Of a DNA stretch of 27,482 bases, positions 16,786 through 24,941 are shown one piece after another. The stretch is from CAYFVU01 sp964594775 (GTDB lineage: Bacteria; Spirochaetota; Spirochaetia; DSM-16054; Sediminispirochaetaceae): assembly GCA_964594775.1 (NCBI GenBank), contig CAZQNO010000034.1:1-27482 (forward strand). The letters run 5' to 3'. A program made the translations under genes and the position numbers. Each line of letters starts with the position of its first letter. The first letter of the stretch is position 1. The notes below the pieces were generated by a model. The model searched no databases. It was not told the origin of the DNA and worked only from the letters and a program-made list of their open reading frames with translations.

Positions 16786-17199
16786 ATGAAGAGTTATAAA
16801 AAAGAATTGTGGTTCAACACGAAAAACCGTTACGAGCTCCTCTACATCGGTGACGAGGTAGAGGAGGCGGTAAGAGAAAGCGGAATAAGGGAAGGATTCG
16901 TCCTGGTAAACGCCATGCATATCACCGCGAGCGTTTTCATCAACGACAACGAGTCCGGCTTGCACAGCGATTACCTGGAGTGGCTGGAGAAACTCGCCCC
17001 GTACAGCAAGAGCGGCTATCGTCACAACGTGGGAGAGGACAATGCGGATGCGCATATGAAACGCCAGATCATGGGGCGGGAAGTGGTGGTCGCCGTTACC
17101 GAGGGGAAATTGGACCTCGGTCCGTGGGAGGCGATATTTTATGGAGAATTCGACGGTAGACGAAGGAAGCGGGTGCTGATAAAGATAATCGGTGAGTAA
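16786..17199 (+). CDS. YjbQ/UPF0047 family protein (secondary thiamine-phosphate synthase enzyme family)
   Basis: 137 residues, the full length of the YjbQ family (PF01894). Diagnostic segments are NAMHITASVFINDNESGL, the conserved YRHNVGEDNADAHMKRQIMG with its putative metal-binding histidines, and the C-terminal LGPWEAIFYGEFDGRRRKRV. Members have weak thiamine-phosphate synthase activity, but the physiological role is unsettled. No Shine-Dalgarno precedes the ATG, which lies 6 bases after a TATACT box. The next gene starts 18 bases downstream. Confidence 0.92.
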   Translation: MKSYKKELWFNTKNRYELLYIGDEVEEAVRESGIREGFVLVNAMHITASVFINDNESGLHSDYLEWLEKLAPYSKSGYRHNVGEDNADAHMKRQIMGREVVVAVTEGKLDLGPWEAIFYGEFDGRRRKRVLIKIIGE

Positions 17200-17217
17200 G
17201 AACGGAGGCGTTGAGGC

Positions 17218-18384
17218 ATGAAGGGGTACTTCGGATTTCTGCGGAACATTCCGTTTTTTCGCACCCTCAGCGACGAGGATATCCGCGAGATCATGCGTTA
17301 CTGCAGGGAGACGGAGTTTCCCGCGCGCAGCGTAATTTTCAAGGAGGGGGACCGGGCGGACCGTTTCTACATCATCATGTCCGGAGAAGTAGAGGTTTGG
17401 AAGGATTTCGACAGTCCCGATTCGGACATCCTCGCCGTCCACGGCGAGGGAAAACTCTTCGGCGAAATGGCCTTGGTGGATGATCTGCCGAGAAGCGCCA
17501 CGGTGGTCTCTCGTACCGATACCCGGATGCTCTTCATCAACGAAGATGAGTTTCAGCGTATTCTTGAAGAAAATGCCGCCGTTGCCTTGGCTATAGTAAA
17601 ATCGCTCAGCGCCATGGTGAGAAAGAGCAACGAAAGCTTTCTCGAAGACCTTCGTGAACGAAACCTGCGGCTTCAGCGGGCCTTTGATCAGCTGAAAGAG
17701 GCGCAAAACGAACTGCTGAAGAACGAACGGCTCAGCGCCCTGGGGAAATTCTCCTCGATGATTCTCCACGATATCCGCAATCCCATTTCGGTAATCAGGG
17801 CCTTTGCCGATCTTCTCAGAATGAGTGCTGAGGGAGATGAAAAGGCAAAGTCCTATGTCGATAACATCCGGCACGAAACACAGCGATTGAATCAGCTGGC
17901 GAATGAACTCTTGGATTATTCACGAGGGGAGGTGCGGCTCGATATCGAAGCTGTCTCCGTTCCCGATTTTCTGCATGAGGTGCGAGAGTTCGCCGAACGG
18001 AGATTGTCTCTCCGCAATATCGAAGTTGCCTGCCGTGTCGCTTACGAGGGGCAGGTGATGATGGACCGTCAGAGAATCTTTCGGGTGATGTCGAATCTTG
18101 TGGAGAATTCCCGTAAGGCTCTGGCTGGTGAGGGACGCTGTGAGATTTCTGTGGAGAAAGACGACAATTTCCTCTCCTTTTGCGTTGAAGACACGGGCGA
18201 GGGGATAGATAAGGAATCTTTGAAGAGAATCTTCGAACCCTTTTTTTCCTCAAGCAAGGGAGGAACGGGACTGGGACTCGCAATAGTCAAGAGCACCGTA
18301 GAGGCCCACGGCGGCGACATAAATATTTCCAGCACCCCAAAGAAGGGTACTCGAGTTACCTTCACGATACCGCATCGGGTATAG
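17218..18384 (+). CDS. Soluble histidine kinase with N-terminal cyclic-nucleotide-binding domain
   Basis: 388 residues, no membrane helix. A CRP-type cyclic-nucleotide-binding domain (about 10-130) contains the phosphate-binding cassette FGEMALVDDLPRSATV (81-96), including the arginine that contacts the cyclic phosphate in true binders. A coiled-coil linker (about 140-170) follows, then the dimerisation/phosphoacceptor helix with LHDIRNP (H184), the N box around N296, DTGEGI (D325) and the G box GGTGLGLA (348-355). It would be a cytoplasmic kinase tuned by a small nucleotide, probably phosphorylating a response regulator encoded elsewhere, since none adjoins it. GGAGG lies before the ATG. Nucleotide identity is an inference; some such domains bind none. 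Confidence 0.88.
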   Translation: MKGYFGFLRNIPFFRTLSDEDIREIMRYCRETEFPARSVIFKEGDRADRFYIIMSGEVEVWKDFDSPDSDILAVHGEGKLFGEMALVDDLPRSATVVSRTDTRMLFINEDEFQRILEENAAVALAIVKSLSAMVRKSNESFLEDLRERNLRLQRAFDQLKEAQNELLKNERLSALGKFSSMILHDIRNPISVIRAFADLLRMSAEGDEKAKSYVDNIRHETQRLNQLANELLDYSRGEVRLDIEAVSVPDFLHEVREFAERRLSLRNIEVACRVAYEGQVMMDRQRIFRVMSNLVENSRKALAGEGRCEISVEKDDNFLSFCVEDTGEGIDKESLKRIFEPFFSSSKGGTGLGLAIVKSTVEAHGGDINISSTPKKGTRVTFTIPHRV

Positions 18385-18406
18385 AGAGAGGAGAAAAGGA
18401 GAGAAT

Positions 18407-19135
18407 ATGGAACTTAAGGGAAAGCGAGCGATAATTACCGGCGGCAGCCGCGGAATTGGCGCGGCAACCGTTCTGGCTTTGGCGAAGAAGGGTGTGCACG
18501 CAGCCGTCGTCTATAAGAGCAGTAAAGACGCGGCGGAAAAGGTCGCCGAAGAGGCGAGGACCTATGAAGTGCAGGCGGATATTTTTGCGGCGGATCTCAG
18601 AAATTTTTCAAAAGTCGAAGCATTAATCGACAAAGTTACCGCGAGTCTCGGAGGGATCGATATCCTCGTAAACAGCGCGGGAATAAACGGCACGCATACG
18701 AGGCTGTCGGAAATCGATGCAGATGAGTGGAAGAACGTCATTGACAGCAATCTCTCCAGCGCCTTTTACTGTGCCAAAGCCGCAGCTGAGGAGCTGAAGA
18801 ACAACGGAGGAAAAATCGTCAACCTCTCTTCAATCGCGGCAAAAATGGGGGGAAAGCTCGGGAGTCATTACGCCGCATCTAAGGCAGGACTCATCGGGAT
18901 GACCTTTGCCATGGCAACGGAGCTCGCCCCGCAGGTTACCGTAAATGCCGTTGCCCCCGGCCCCGTCGATACCGACCTCATAAGTCCGGAGGTGAAGGAG
19001 CAGCTGGCGAAGCTGACTCCCTTTGGGCGGATCGCCACGCCACAAGAAATTGCCCATACCGTCATCTATCTTCTTGAGAACGATTTCGTCTCCGGAGAGG
19101 TGATCGACGTGAATGCCGGCCGCCACAAAGACTGA
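18407..19135 (+). CDS. Short-chain dehydrogenase/reductase (FabG/KduD-like)
   Basis: 242 residues, a classical SDR. It has the cofactor motif TGGSRGIG near residue 10, the NSAG motif, the catalytic Ser in NLSS, the YAASK motif (Tyr and Lys) and the APGPVDTD loop. It is an NAD(P)H-dependent cytoplasmic oxidoreductase. The sequence resembles FabG, but there is no fatty-acid gene nearby; the next gene is a KduI/IolB-like cupin, so a sugar-acid dehydrogenase (KduD-like) role is an alternative. A clear GGAGA ribosome-binding site precedes the ATG, 22 bases after the histidine kinase gene. Confidence 0.85.
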   Translation: MELKGKRAIITGGSRGIGAATVLALAKKGVHAAVVYKSSKDAAEKVAEEARTYEVQADIFAADLRNFSKVEALIDKVTASLGGIDILVNSAGINGTHTRLSEIDADEWKNVIDSNLSSAFYCAKAAAEELKNNGGKIVNLSSIAAKMGGKLGSHYAASKAGLIGMTFAMATELAPQVTVNAVAPGPVDTDLISPEVKEQLAKLTPFGRIATPQEIAHTVIYLLENDFVSGEVIDVNAGRHKD

Positions 19136-19162
19136 GCGCCCTACATTTTTTTGAAAATCGCC

Positions 19163-19191
19163 TTTACTTATTTACAGAAAATAAATATAAT
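19163..19191 (+). promoter_or_regulatory. Promoter of the cupin gene
   Basis: TTTACT (19163-19168) and a perfect TATAAT (19186-19191) are separated by 17 bases in an AT-rich intergenic stretch, 27 bases before the ATG at 19219. A ribosome-binding AAAGGAG (19207-19213) follows. The cupin gene is therefore probably transcribed independently of the SDR. Confidence 0.6.
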
Positions 19192-19218
19192 CGAGGAAGG
19201 AAGGATAAAGGAGTACTC

Positions 19219-19980
19219 ATGGCGATAAAAAGCGGTAAACTATTTAATGGAGATCAAAGCGACTGTATCATTAGAGAACTCTTTAACAAGAGTAATTCGA
19301 ACCTCGAATACCTCAGTCAGATGGAGGTTCTCATGAGGGCCCAGTCATATTCACCGGTCCTCTCCTTCAAGACGGAAGAGGCCCTCGTATTCAATCTCGA
19401 AGACCCCGTTGAACTGGAGGTCGAGGGGAAGAGGTACCGCCTGGAGCCGTACGATGTACTGTATATTCCCATAAATACCTCCTTCCGCCTACATCACACC
19501 GGAGATGAAGAGGGATGGCTCTACATCTATCGTGCCGTGGGAGAAGAGTCTTATCCGGTATACCACGCTAAGTGGACGGAAGTTAAGGAGACCGAAGAGA
19601 GAATCCGCCGGCTGAACAAGAAGGATGTGTTTCTCATGTTCGATGTAGGAGAGAAGGCGAATAAATTCATCGCCGGCTACACCTTCTACGAGACCTACAC
19701 CCGTGCGTGGCCTCCTCACAACCATACCGACCAGGAAGAAGTCTATTCCTTTATCGACGGCAGAGGTGCCATGGAGGTCTACGAAGACGACGAGCACAAG
19801 ACCTTCGTCACCACCGTTGAGACCGGTGATAATATTACCATTCCCATGCTCAACTATCATCCCGTCTTCAGTCACGAAGAACCGCTGACCTTCATATGGT
19901 GCATCGCCGGAGAGCGCTACTGGGTGGGAGATAAGAACAAAGACTTCATGAAGGGAAAGGGCGAGCATATCACCACCTAG
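19219..19980 (+). CDS. KduI/IolB-like bicupin protein
   Basis: 253 residues. The C-terminal half has a metal-binding cupin signature, WPPHNHTDQEEVYSF followed later by LNYHPVFSH, with the same His-x-His...Glu...His pattern as 5-deoxyglucuronate isomerase (IolB) and KduI. The N-terminal half (about 30-120) looks like a second, degenerate cupin fold, as in those families. The likely role is isomerisation of a sugar acid or related cytoplasmic carbohydrate chemistry, but length and sequence fit neither enzyme exactly, so the substrate is open. The gene has its own promoter and sits behind an SDR, the same pairing of folds as kduI-kduD. Confidence 0.7.
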   Translation: MAIKSGKLFNGDQSDCIIRELFNKSNSNLEYLSQMEVLMRAQSYSPVLSFKTEEALVFNLEDPVELEVEGKRYRLEPYDVLYIPINTSFRLHHTGDEEGWLYIYRAVGEESYPVYHAKWTEVKETEERIRRLNKKDVFLMFDVGEKANKFIAGYTFYETYTRAWPPHNHTDQEEVYSFIDGRGAMEVYEDDEHKTFVTTVETGDNITIPMLNYHPVFSHEEPLTFIWCIAGERYWVGDKNKDFMKGKGEHITT

Positions 19981-20006
19981 TGCTGGTATAAGCGAAAAAT
20001 ACCGTT

Positions 20007-20012
20007 TACAAT
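20007..20012 (+). promoter_or_regulatory. -10 box placing a near-leaderless start on the U32 gene
   Basis: TACAAT (20007-20012) ends 8 bases before the ATG at 20021. The only upstream hexamer at 17 bases is a weak TGGTAT (19984-19989). No Shine-Dalgarno is present, so transcription probably begins within two bases of the start codon. Confidence 0.4.
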
Positions 20013-20020
20013 CGGCTTGT

Positions 20021-22336
20021 ATGACAATCTCAGACACGCCCAAGCTGCCGGAGCTCCTCGCTCCGGCAGGTGAGCTTTCCGCTGCAATTAGCGCAATAGA
20101 GAATGGTGCCGATGCGGTCTACGCCGGTCTCGGAACGTACAACGCCCGGGAAATGGCAAAGAATTTTACCCTAGAAGAATTATCGAAACTTTCCGGCTAT
20201 CTAAAGAGAAAACAAAAACGCCTCTATCTTACCTTCAATACGCTGATCAAGGATTCGGAACTGCCCGATGCGGCGAGACAACTGGAGCAGGCGGCGGCCT
20301 TGGAGCCCGACGGCATAATAGTGCAAGACCTGGGGGTCCTTTCCCTCGTCCGCAGATATCTCCCGGAGCTTGCCCTGCATGCGAGCACGCAGATGGGGAT
20401 ACACAATTCCGACGGGGTCCGTATCGCTGCACAACTTGGAATATCGCGGGTTATCTTGGAACGACAGGTAACGATAGAAGAGCTCCGCAGCATCGTTAAC
20501 GAATCACCCATAGAAATTGAGGCCTTCGTCCACGGTGCTCTCTGTTGTTCTCTTTCCGGCAGATGTCTCTTTTCCTCCTGGATCGGCGGCTGGAGCGGTA
20601 ACAGAGGGAAATGCAAGCAGCCCTGCCGCCGCCGTTACCATTCGATCGGGAAAGGAGGAGAAAAGGACTCGGGGTTCTTTTTTTCTACACGCGACCTGGC
20701 GCTTCTTGACCTACTTCCGGACTTGAGCGAGATAGGCGTTGCTTCGGTAAAAATCGAGGGGAGACTGAAAAAGGAGAGCTATATCTCATCGGTGGTACAG
20801 GCATACCGAATGGTCCTCGATGCGATTGGAGAACGAAAGGGATATCCGGCTGGGGAGATTTCCCGGGCAAAGCAGGTTCTTGCCGGATCGTACGGCAGAA
20901 AATGGACTCATGGATTTGCGACACACGAGGAGATGCGGGAGGTGGTACAGCCCGATTCGCTCGGTACCTCCGGTTTGCTGATAGGAGAAACTGTCGAATC
21001 GAGGGAAGGGGAGCTTTGCATTCTCTTAAAGCGTCCGCTCTTCATTGGCGACAGGATCAGAGTCCAAAACAATTCCGGGCAAGAGAGCCCCTCGATTACC
21101 GTGACAAGGATCGAGCAAAACGGCCGTTCGGTAAAAAAGGCGAAGTCGGGTCGGGTGCGGCTCACCGGCTCGTATGCGCAAGGGCAGAGGGGGCTCGTCT
21201 ACAAGATTTCTAAAAGTGTGAGATCGACAGGACCGGCGCCGGAGAACCTCGTCCCCTTTCTGCCGAGAAGGACCGTGGAGATAGAGATAGAGGTAAAAAG
21301 AAACTCGGTAACGGGACGTTATTTCGATGGCAACCAATGGAGCCGCCGTTGGAAACGGGAACTCTTGACGGAGGAGGCGAGAAAACAGGCTTTGTCTCCT
21401 AAAGACATAGAAGCGGAGTTCTCCGTCACGCGAAGAAGGGATCTGCGGGTGAGAAGAATACTCGCCTCCTGCGAAGAAGGCCTCTTTGTTCCGGCGAAGG
21501 AATTGAAGCAGGCAAGGCGGGAATTCTGGGATTGGCTGACAGAGGACGGGGAGACGACGGCTAATGATGCGGCGTCTCGAGGGCGGCTCGACGAAGTGAT
21601 CGACGAGAAGCTGAGAAAAATGGCCGCAGCTATGAAGCCGCCGGCGAGCGCTACGGTATCCTGCCTTTCATCCCGCCTCGAGGGAAAAGAGCCTTCCGGG
21701 GCGGATTGTACGCATTTGGTCTTGCCGCTTCAAAGCATAGATCTCCACAACAAAAAGTCGGCAATAAAAAGGGAAAAAGAGAGAGAAATAGTGCTTACGC
21801 ACTTTACGCCGCAGGGGGACCTTCCCGCAGTGGAAACACAGCTGCGAAAACTCGTAGAGTTGGGGTATAGGAAGTTTAGGCTTACAGATCTCGGACATCT
21901 TGCGCTGATCAGGCGCTTGATCAAAAGCGGCGTGCAACTCTCTACGGGCTATCCCTTCCCCGTAACGAACAGTCTTTCGGCGGAGCTGCTTGCACAGGAG
22001 GGAATCGGCAGAATACAGGCGTGGATCGAACTGGAGAAGTCGGCTGTTGAAGATATCGTACGGAGAAATCCGGTGCGCACCGAGCAGTATCGCCGGGGAC
22101 GCCCCTTTCTCCTTGCAACGAGGGCCGGAATAGCGGTGAGCGGTGAAATACGCGATTCACGGGGAAAATCCTTCCTCGTTGAGAAATCGGACGATGAACA
22201 TTTGACGTATCTCTATCCGTGTGAGATTATGAATGTGCCGGCCGTTAACGGCTGCGATTACTTTTTCGAAAATACCGGCAAAGCGGATAGAGAGGGACAA
22301 AAGAGTGTATTCAATTTCGAAACCGAATTGGTCTAG
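20021..22336 (+). CDS. Peptidase U32 family protein, RlhA-like (23S rRNA hydroxylation)
   Basis: 771 residues. The N-terminal U32 domain begins PELLAPAGELSAAISAIENG, the TIM-barrel start of the family, and carries the U32 signature EAFVHGALCCSLSGRC (168-182) and further cysteines in KCKQPC (C198, C202), likely iron-sulfur ligands. A DUF3656-like middle region and a C-terminal extension follow. This layout matches E. coli RlhA, which hydroxylates C2501 of 23S rRNA, rather than the shorter TrhP tRNA enzyme; the length is about 100 residues more than RlhA. Despite the family name, protease activity is not expected. The gene lacks a Shine-Dalgarno. RlhA identity is inferred from architecture. Confidence 0.8.
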   Translation: MTISDTPKLPELLAPAGELSAAISAIENGADAVYAGLGTYNAREMAKNFTLEELSKLSGYLKRKQKRLYLTFNTLIKDSELPDAARQLEQAAALEPDGIIVQDLGVLSLVRRYLPELALHASTQMGIHNSDGVRIAAQLGISRVILERQVTIEELRSIVNESPIEIEAFVHGALCCSLSGRCLFSSWIGGWSGNRGKCKQPCRRRYHSIGKGGEKDSGFFFSTRDLALLDLLPDLSEIGVASVKIEGRLKKESYISSVVQAYRMVLDAIGERKGYPAGEISRAKQVLAGSYGRKWTHGFATHEEMREVVQPDSLGTSGLLIGETVESREGELCILLKRPLFIGDRIRVQNNSGQESPSITVTRIEQNGRSVKKAKSGRVRLTGSYAQGQRGLVYKISKSVRSTGPAPENLVPFLPRRTVEIEIEVKRNSVTGRYFDGNQWSRRWKRELLTEEARKQALSPKDIEAEFSVTRRRDLRVRRILASCEEGLFVPAKELKQARREFWDWLTEDGETTANDAASRGRLDEVIDEKLRKMAAAMKPPASATVSCLSSRLEGKEPSGADCTHLVLPLQSIDLHNKKSAIKREKEREIVLTHFTPQGDLPAVETQLRKLVELGYRKFRLTDLGHLALIRRLIKSGVQLSTGYPFPVTNSLSAELLAQEGIGRIQAWIELEKSAVEDIVRRNPVRTEQYRRGRPFLLATRAGIAVSGEIRDSRGKSFLVEKSDDEHLTYLYPCEIMNVPAVNGCDYFFENTGKADREGQKSVFNFETELV

Positions 22337-22366
22337 TCAGGGTCGCCTGTATCCGGAGGTGAAGAA

Positions 22367-23140
22367 ATGAACAGCATGGGAAGAAAAATATTCTTTCTGT
22401 ATCCGCACAGTGTTATTCAGGAAGAACTGGTTGTACAGATAGTACAAAACGAGTTCGAGATTTACCTCGTGTATGACCACATGCGTTTGAAGAAACTCTT
22501 AGAACGTTACGAAGATTCCATAGTGTTCATCAACATAGACGAGAATATGAAAGAGCAGCAGTGGATCGCCTATGTTCGTGCTTTGGTGAACTCCGAAGAG
22601 CTCTCCAATCTGCAGATCGGTATTCTCACCTATAACGAAAACAAAGACCTCGCCCAAACCTATCTCATCGATATCGGCATAAGCGCCGGTTATATACAGC
22701 TCAAGTTGGGACTCAAGGAGAGTCTCCGAATAATTCTCCAGACCCTCATGGCCAACGAGGCGAAGGGCAAACGCCGCTTCGTGAGGGCGAAGTGCCCAGA
22801 AGCCGTAAGCACCGAGTTCAACGCCGATATTCTCGGCAACACGCGCCAGGGCAGCATTGTCGACATCAGCTCGGCGGGAATGGCTTGTGTCTTTGACAAC
22901 GCCGTTGACCTCTCGGCCCGTACGAAGCTCGAGAAAATTCAGCTGAAGCTTCGCAGCCGGATCGTTATCGTCACAGGAATAATCGCGGGCAATAGGAACG
23001 ACGAAGAAGGGCACACGCTCTACGTGGTCCTCTTTACCGCCTATGTTTCTACGGATGCGAAGAAACGGATAAGCGATTTCATCTATCGCACCCTGCAGAA
23101 CGAAATTGAACGGGAATTGAAAAGCATCAAAATCGACTGA
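22367..23140 (+). CDS. PilZ-domain c-di-GMP receptor with N-terminal receiver-like domain
   Basis: 257 residues. The C-terminal PilZ domain carries both c-di-GMP-binding motifs, RRFVR (136-140) and DISSAG (166-171). The first about 125 residues have the alternating beta/alpha pattern of a receiver domain (IFFLYPHSVIQEEL at the start, then SIVFINID), but lack the phosphoacceptor Asp context, so it is a pseudo-receiver at best. The protein is cytoplasmic and would sense c-di-GMP, possibly controlling motility. The same window encodes an EAL phosphodiesterase. GGAGG lies 9 bases before the ATG; the U32 gene ends 30 bases upstream. Confidence 0.85.
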   Translation: MNSMGRKIFFLYPHSVIQEELVVQIVQNEFEIYLVYDHMRLKKLLERYEDSIVFINIDENMKEQQWIAYVRALVNSEELSNLQIGILTYNENKDLAQTYLIDIGISAGYIQLKLGLKESLRIILQTLMANEAKGKRRFVRAKCPEAVSTEFNADILGNTRQGSIVDISSAGMACVFDNAVDLSARTKLEKIQLKLRSRIVIVTGIIAGNRNDEEGHTLYVVLFTAYVSTDAKKRISDFIYRTLQNEIERELKSIKID

Positions 23141-23172
23141 AGAGTATTTTTCACAGTCTTTAGGGAGGAAGC

Positions 23173-23697
23173 ATGGGCGAGGCGGAGAAGCTGTACATCA
23201 GCTATAACCATATTCATAAAACGGTGAAGAGCATCGCCGAGGAGATCATTACGAACAATGGTGTTCCGCAAGTGATGGTGGCCATCGGTACCGGCGGATT
23301 CATACCTGCACGAATACTGAAAACCTTTATCAATAGACCCATTTACACCGTCGGTATCTCCTATTACGATTTAGAAAACAAGCCGAAGGATTCGCCGCAG
23401 AAGATTCAGTGGATCGATGAAGTGGAAAAGAAACTGAGGGGAAAGAAGGTGCTCCTGGTAGACGAAGTCGACGATTCACGGGTTACCTTAGAATACTGCC
23501 TGCGAGAACTGATAAAGCACCAACCGGAGGAGATATCCGTCGCCGTATTGCACAACAAGAAAAAGGAAAAGCGCGGGAGCTTCCCGGAGGAAGTAAAACG
23601 CTACTACATAGGCGAGGAACTCCCGGATAAATGGATCTGTTATCCGTGGGACGCCGACGACATCGAGTATCAGGACGAAATGGCGGAAAAGAAATAG
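23173..23697 (+). CDS. Purine-type phosphoribosyltransferase
   Basis: 174 residues. The type I PRTase PRPP loop reads VLLVDEVDDSRVTL (93-106), a variant of the usual VDDVxDSGxTL in which Arg stands for Gly. The upstream GTGGFIPARIL segment (39-49) is the second PRTase landmark. Size and sequence suggest xanthine/hypoxanthine/guanine salvage, transferring phosphoribose from PRPP to a base in the cytoplasm. The nucleobase cannot be assigned. GGGAGGA lies 6 bases before the ATG. The C-terminus (KWICYPWDADDIEYQDEM) is typical of the xanthine PRTase-like group. Confidence 0.83.
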   Translation: MGEAEKLYISYNHIHKTVKSIAEEIITNNGVPQVMVAIGTGGFIPARILKTFINRPIYTVGISYYDLENKPKDSPQKIQWIDEVEKKLRGKKVLLVDEVDDSRVTLEYCLRELIKHQPEEISVAVLHNKKKEKRGSFPEEVKRYYIGEELPDKWICYPWDADDIEYQDEMAEKK

Positions 23698-23699
23698 AT

Positions 23700-23729
23700 T
23701 TGCCGATACCCCTCCTTTAGCCGTATACT
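23700..23729 (+). promoter_or_regulatory. Promoter of the small protein / zinc ribbon / two-component operon
   Basis: TTGCCG (23700-23705) and TATACT (23724-23729) are 18 bases apart, directly after the phosphoribosyltransferase stop. A near-perfect AGGAGGTGA (23737-23745) follows, 3 bases before the next ATG at 23749. Confidence 0.6.
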
Positions 23730-23748
23730 AGGGACAGGAGGTGATCAT

Positions 23749-23922
23749 ATGAGCGACATAGAAAATGTCGAACCCATTGATCCGGGAAAAACCGGTATTC
23801 CAAAGCCTCGCGAAGAGTCCGATACGGATACAAAAAACGATCGAAGCGAGGTCGAAGAGAACGAACAGGAAAAACAGAAGATTGAAAGCGAAAAGGGCAG
23901 AAGAGTAGATTTCTTTGCATAG
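23749..23922 (+). CDS. 57-residue highly charged small protein
   Basis: A short frame starting at ATG 23749 with a strong AGGAGGTGA ribosome-binding site and its own promoter, ending TAG at 23920-23922, 9 bases before the next gene. The product begins MSDIENVEPIDPGKTGIPKP and ends GRRVDFFA. About half of its residues are Asp, Glu, Lys or Arg. It has no Cys and no hydrophobic stretch, so it is probably disordered or helical. I do not recognise a family. The strength of the initiation signals and the tight spacing to the zinc-ribbon gene are the evidence that it is translated. Confidence 0.7.
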   Translation: MSDIENVEPIDPGKTGIPKPREESDTDTKNDRSEVEENEQEKQKIESEKGRRVDFFA

Positions 23923-23931
23923 AGAGGAGCC

Positions 23932-24219
23932 ATGGGATACTGTTTTCATTGCGGCGCTGAGATATCTCCTCCGGTATATCGGAGCAGCCACTGTTCTTCC
24001 TGCGGAAAGGAGGTAAAGGTCTGCCTGAATTGTACGTTTTATCTTCCCGGTGCCCACGGGGACTGTAAGGAGACCGTTGCTGAGCAGGTAAAAGAGAAGG
24101 ACAGGGCTAACTTCTGTGATTACTTCGTGCTCGCAAAGGAAGGCCGCCGATTTGCATCTTCAAAGGCCGGAGAGCGAGAGATGAAGGCGAAGAAGGCCTT
24201 CGACGATTTATTTTCATGA
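23932..24219 (+). CDS. Small multi-zinc-ribbon protein
   Basis: 95 residues with three CxxC pairs, CFHC (4-7), CSSC (21-24) and CLNC (31-34), plus C45 in GDCKE and C62 in NFCDYF. It also has His6, His20 and His42. This fits one zinc ribbon formed by the first two pairs and a second metal site from the remaining cysteines. The C-terminal 25 residues are a charged helix. Its function is unknown. The start has AGAGGAG just upstream and the stop overlaps the response regulator start (ATGA at 24216-24219), so it is translationally coupled to the two-component pair and may act with it. Confidence 0.75.
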   Translation: MGYCFHCGAEISPPVYRSSHCSSCGKEVKVCLNCTFYLPGAHGDCKETVAEQVKEKDRANFCDYFVLAKEGRRFASSKAGEREMKAKKAFDDLFS

Positions 24220-24941
24220 ACGACTATCAAGCGCGGGTGCTCGTTGTAGATGATGAGCCGAAAATGGTAGATATGATCGTCGATTATTTATCAGCGACGG
24301 GTTTTGTTACGGCATCGGCGAAAAACGGCAAAGAGGCTCTCGAAGTTATTGAAAAGACGCCGCCGGACATCGTGGTACTCGATGTCATGATGCCCGGCAT
24401 CGACGGTTTCGATACGGCACGAAGAATACGCAAGAGTTGCGGGGTTCCCATCATTCTTCTCACCGCGAAAGCGCAGGAGGGGGATAAGCTCATGGGCTTA
24501 GAGATCGGCGCCGACGACTATATCACCAAGCCGTTCAGTCTAAAGGAACTTGCCGCACGCATCCGTGCCGTTCTGAGACGAAGCGGCGCCGCCGGCGAAG
24601 GCGAGTCTTCCGGCGGCGGCGAAACGCTTTCCTTAGGAGACCTCCTGATAGATAGACAGCGCAGGCTGGTTTTTCGCGGGGATAAGAGGATCGAACTGAC
24701 GGGCCTGCAATTCGATCTTCTTTTCCACATGGCCCTCGGCGAGGGGAGGGTATTCGAGCGGCTCCAGCTTCTCGAACTGCTCGAAGACCGCGCCAACGAA
24801 AACTATGAGAGGACCATCGACGTGCATATCAAAAATATTCGTAAGGCCTTGGAACCTAATCCGTCTAAGCCGCGATATATTCATACCGTGTGGGGAGTGG
24901 GATACAAGGCGGAATACTACCCGGAGGACGACGGCGAATGA
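24216..24941 (+). CDS. OmpR/PhoB-family response regulator
   Basis: 241 residues. The receiver domain (about 5-120) has the acidic pocket DDE (12-14), phosphoacceptor D56 in VLDVMMPGIDG, the conserved Thr in LLTAK and Lys in TKPF. The C-terminal winged helix (about 140-235) ends with TIDVHIKNIRKAL and YIHTVWGVGYKAE, typical of OmpR-type DNA-binding domains. A Gly/Ser-rich linker joins the two. It would be phosphorylated by the histidine kinase whose start overlaps its end (24938-24941). Target genes cannot be inferred from the window. Confidence 0.95.
   Translation: MNDYQARVLVVDDEPKMVDMIVDYLSATGFVTASAKNGKEALEVIEKTPPDIVVLDVMMPGIDGFDTARRIRKSCGVPIILLTAKAQEGDKLMGLEIGADDYITKPFSLKELAARIRAVLRRSGAAGEGESSGGGETLSLGDLLIDRQRRLVFRGDKRIELTGLQFDLLFHMALGEGRVFERLQLLELLEDRANENYERTIDVHIKNIRKALEPNPSKPRYIHTVWGVGYKAEYYPEDDGE

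Noticed and set aside
16621..17874. 417-codon minus-strand frame
   Set aside because: It crosses three well-supported plus-strand genes (mutase, YjbQ, kinase) and shows no recognisable family, so it is a shadow frame.
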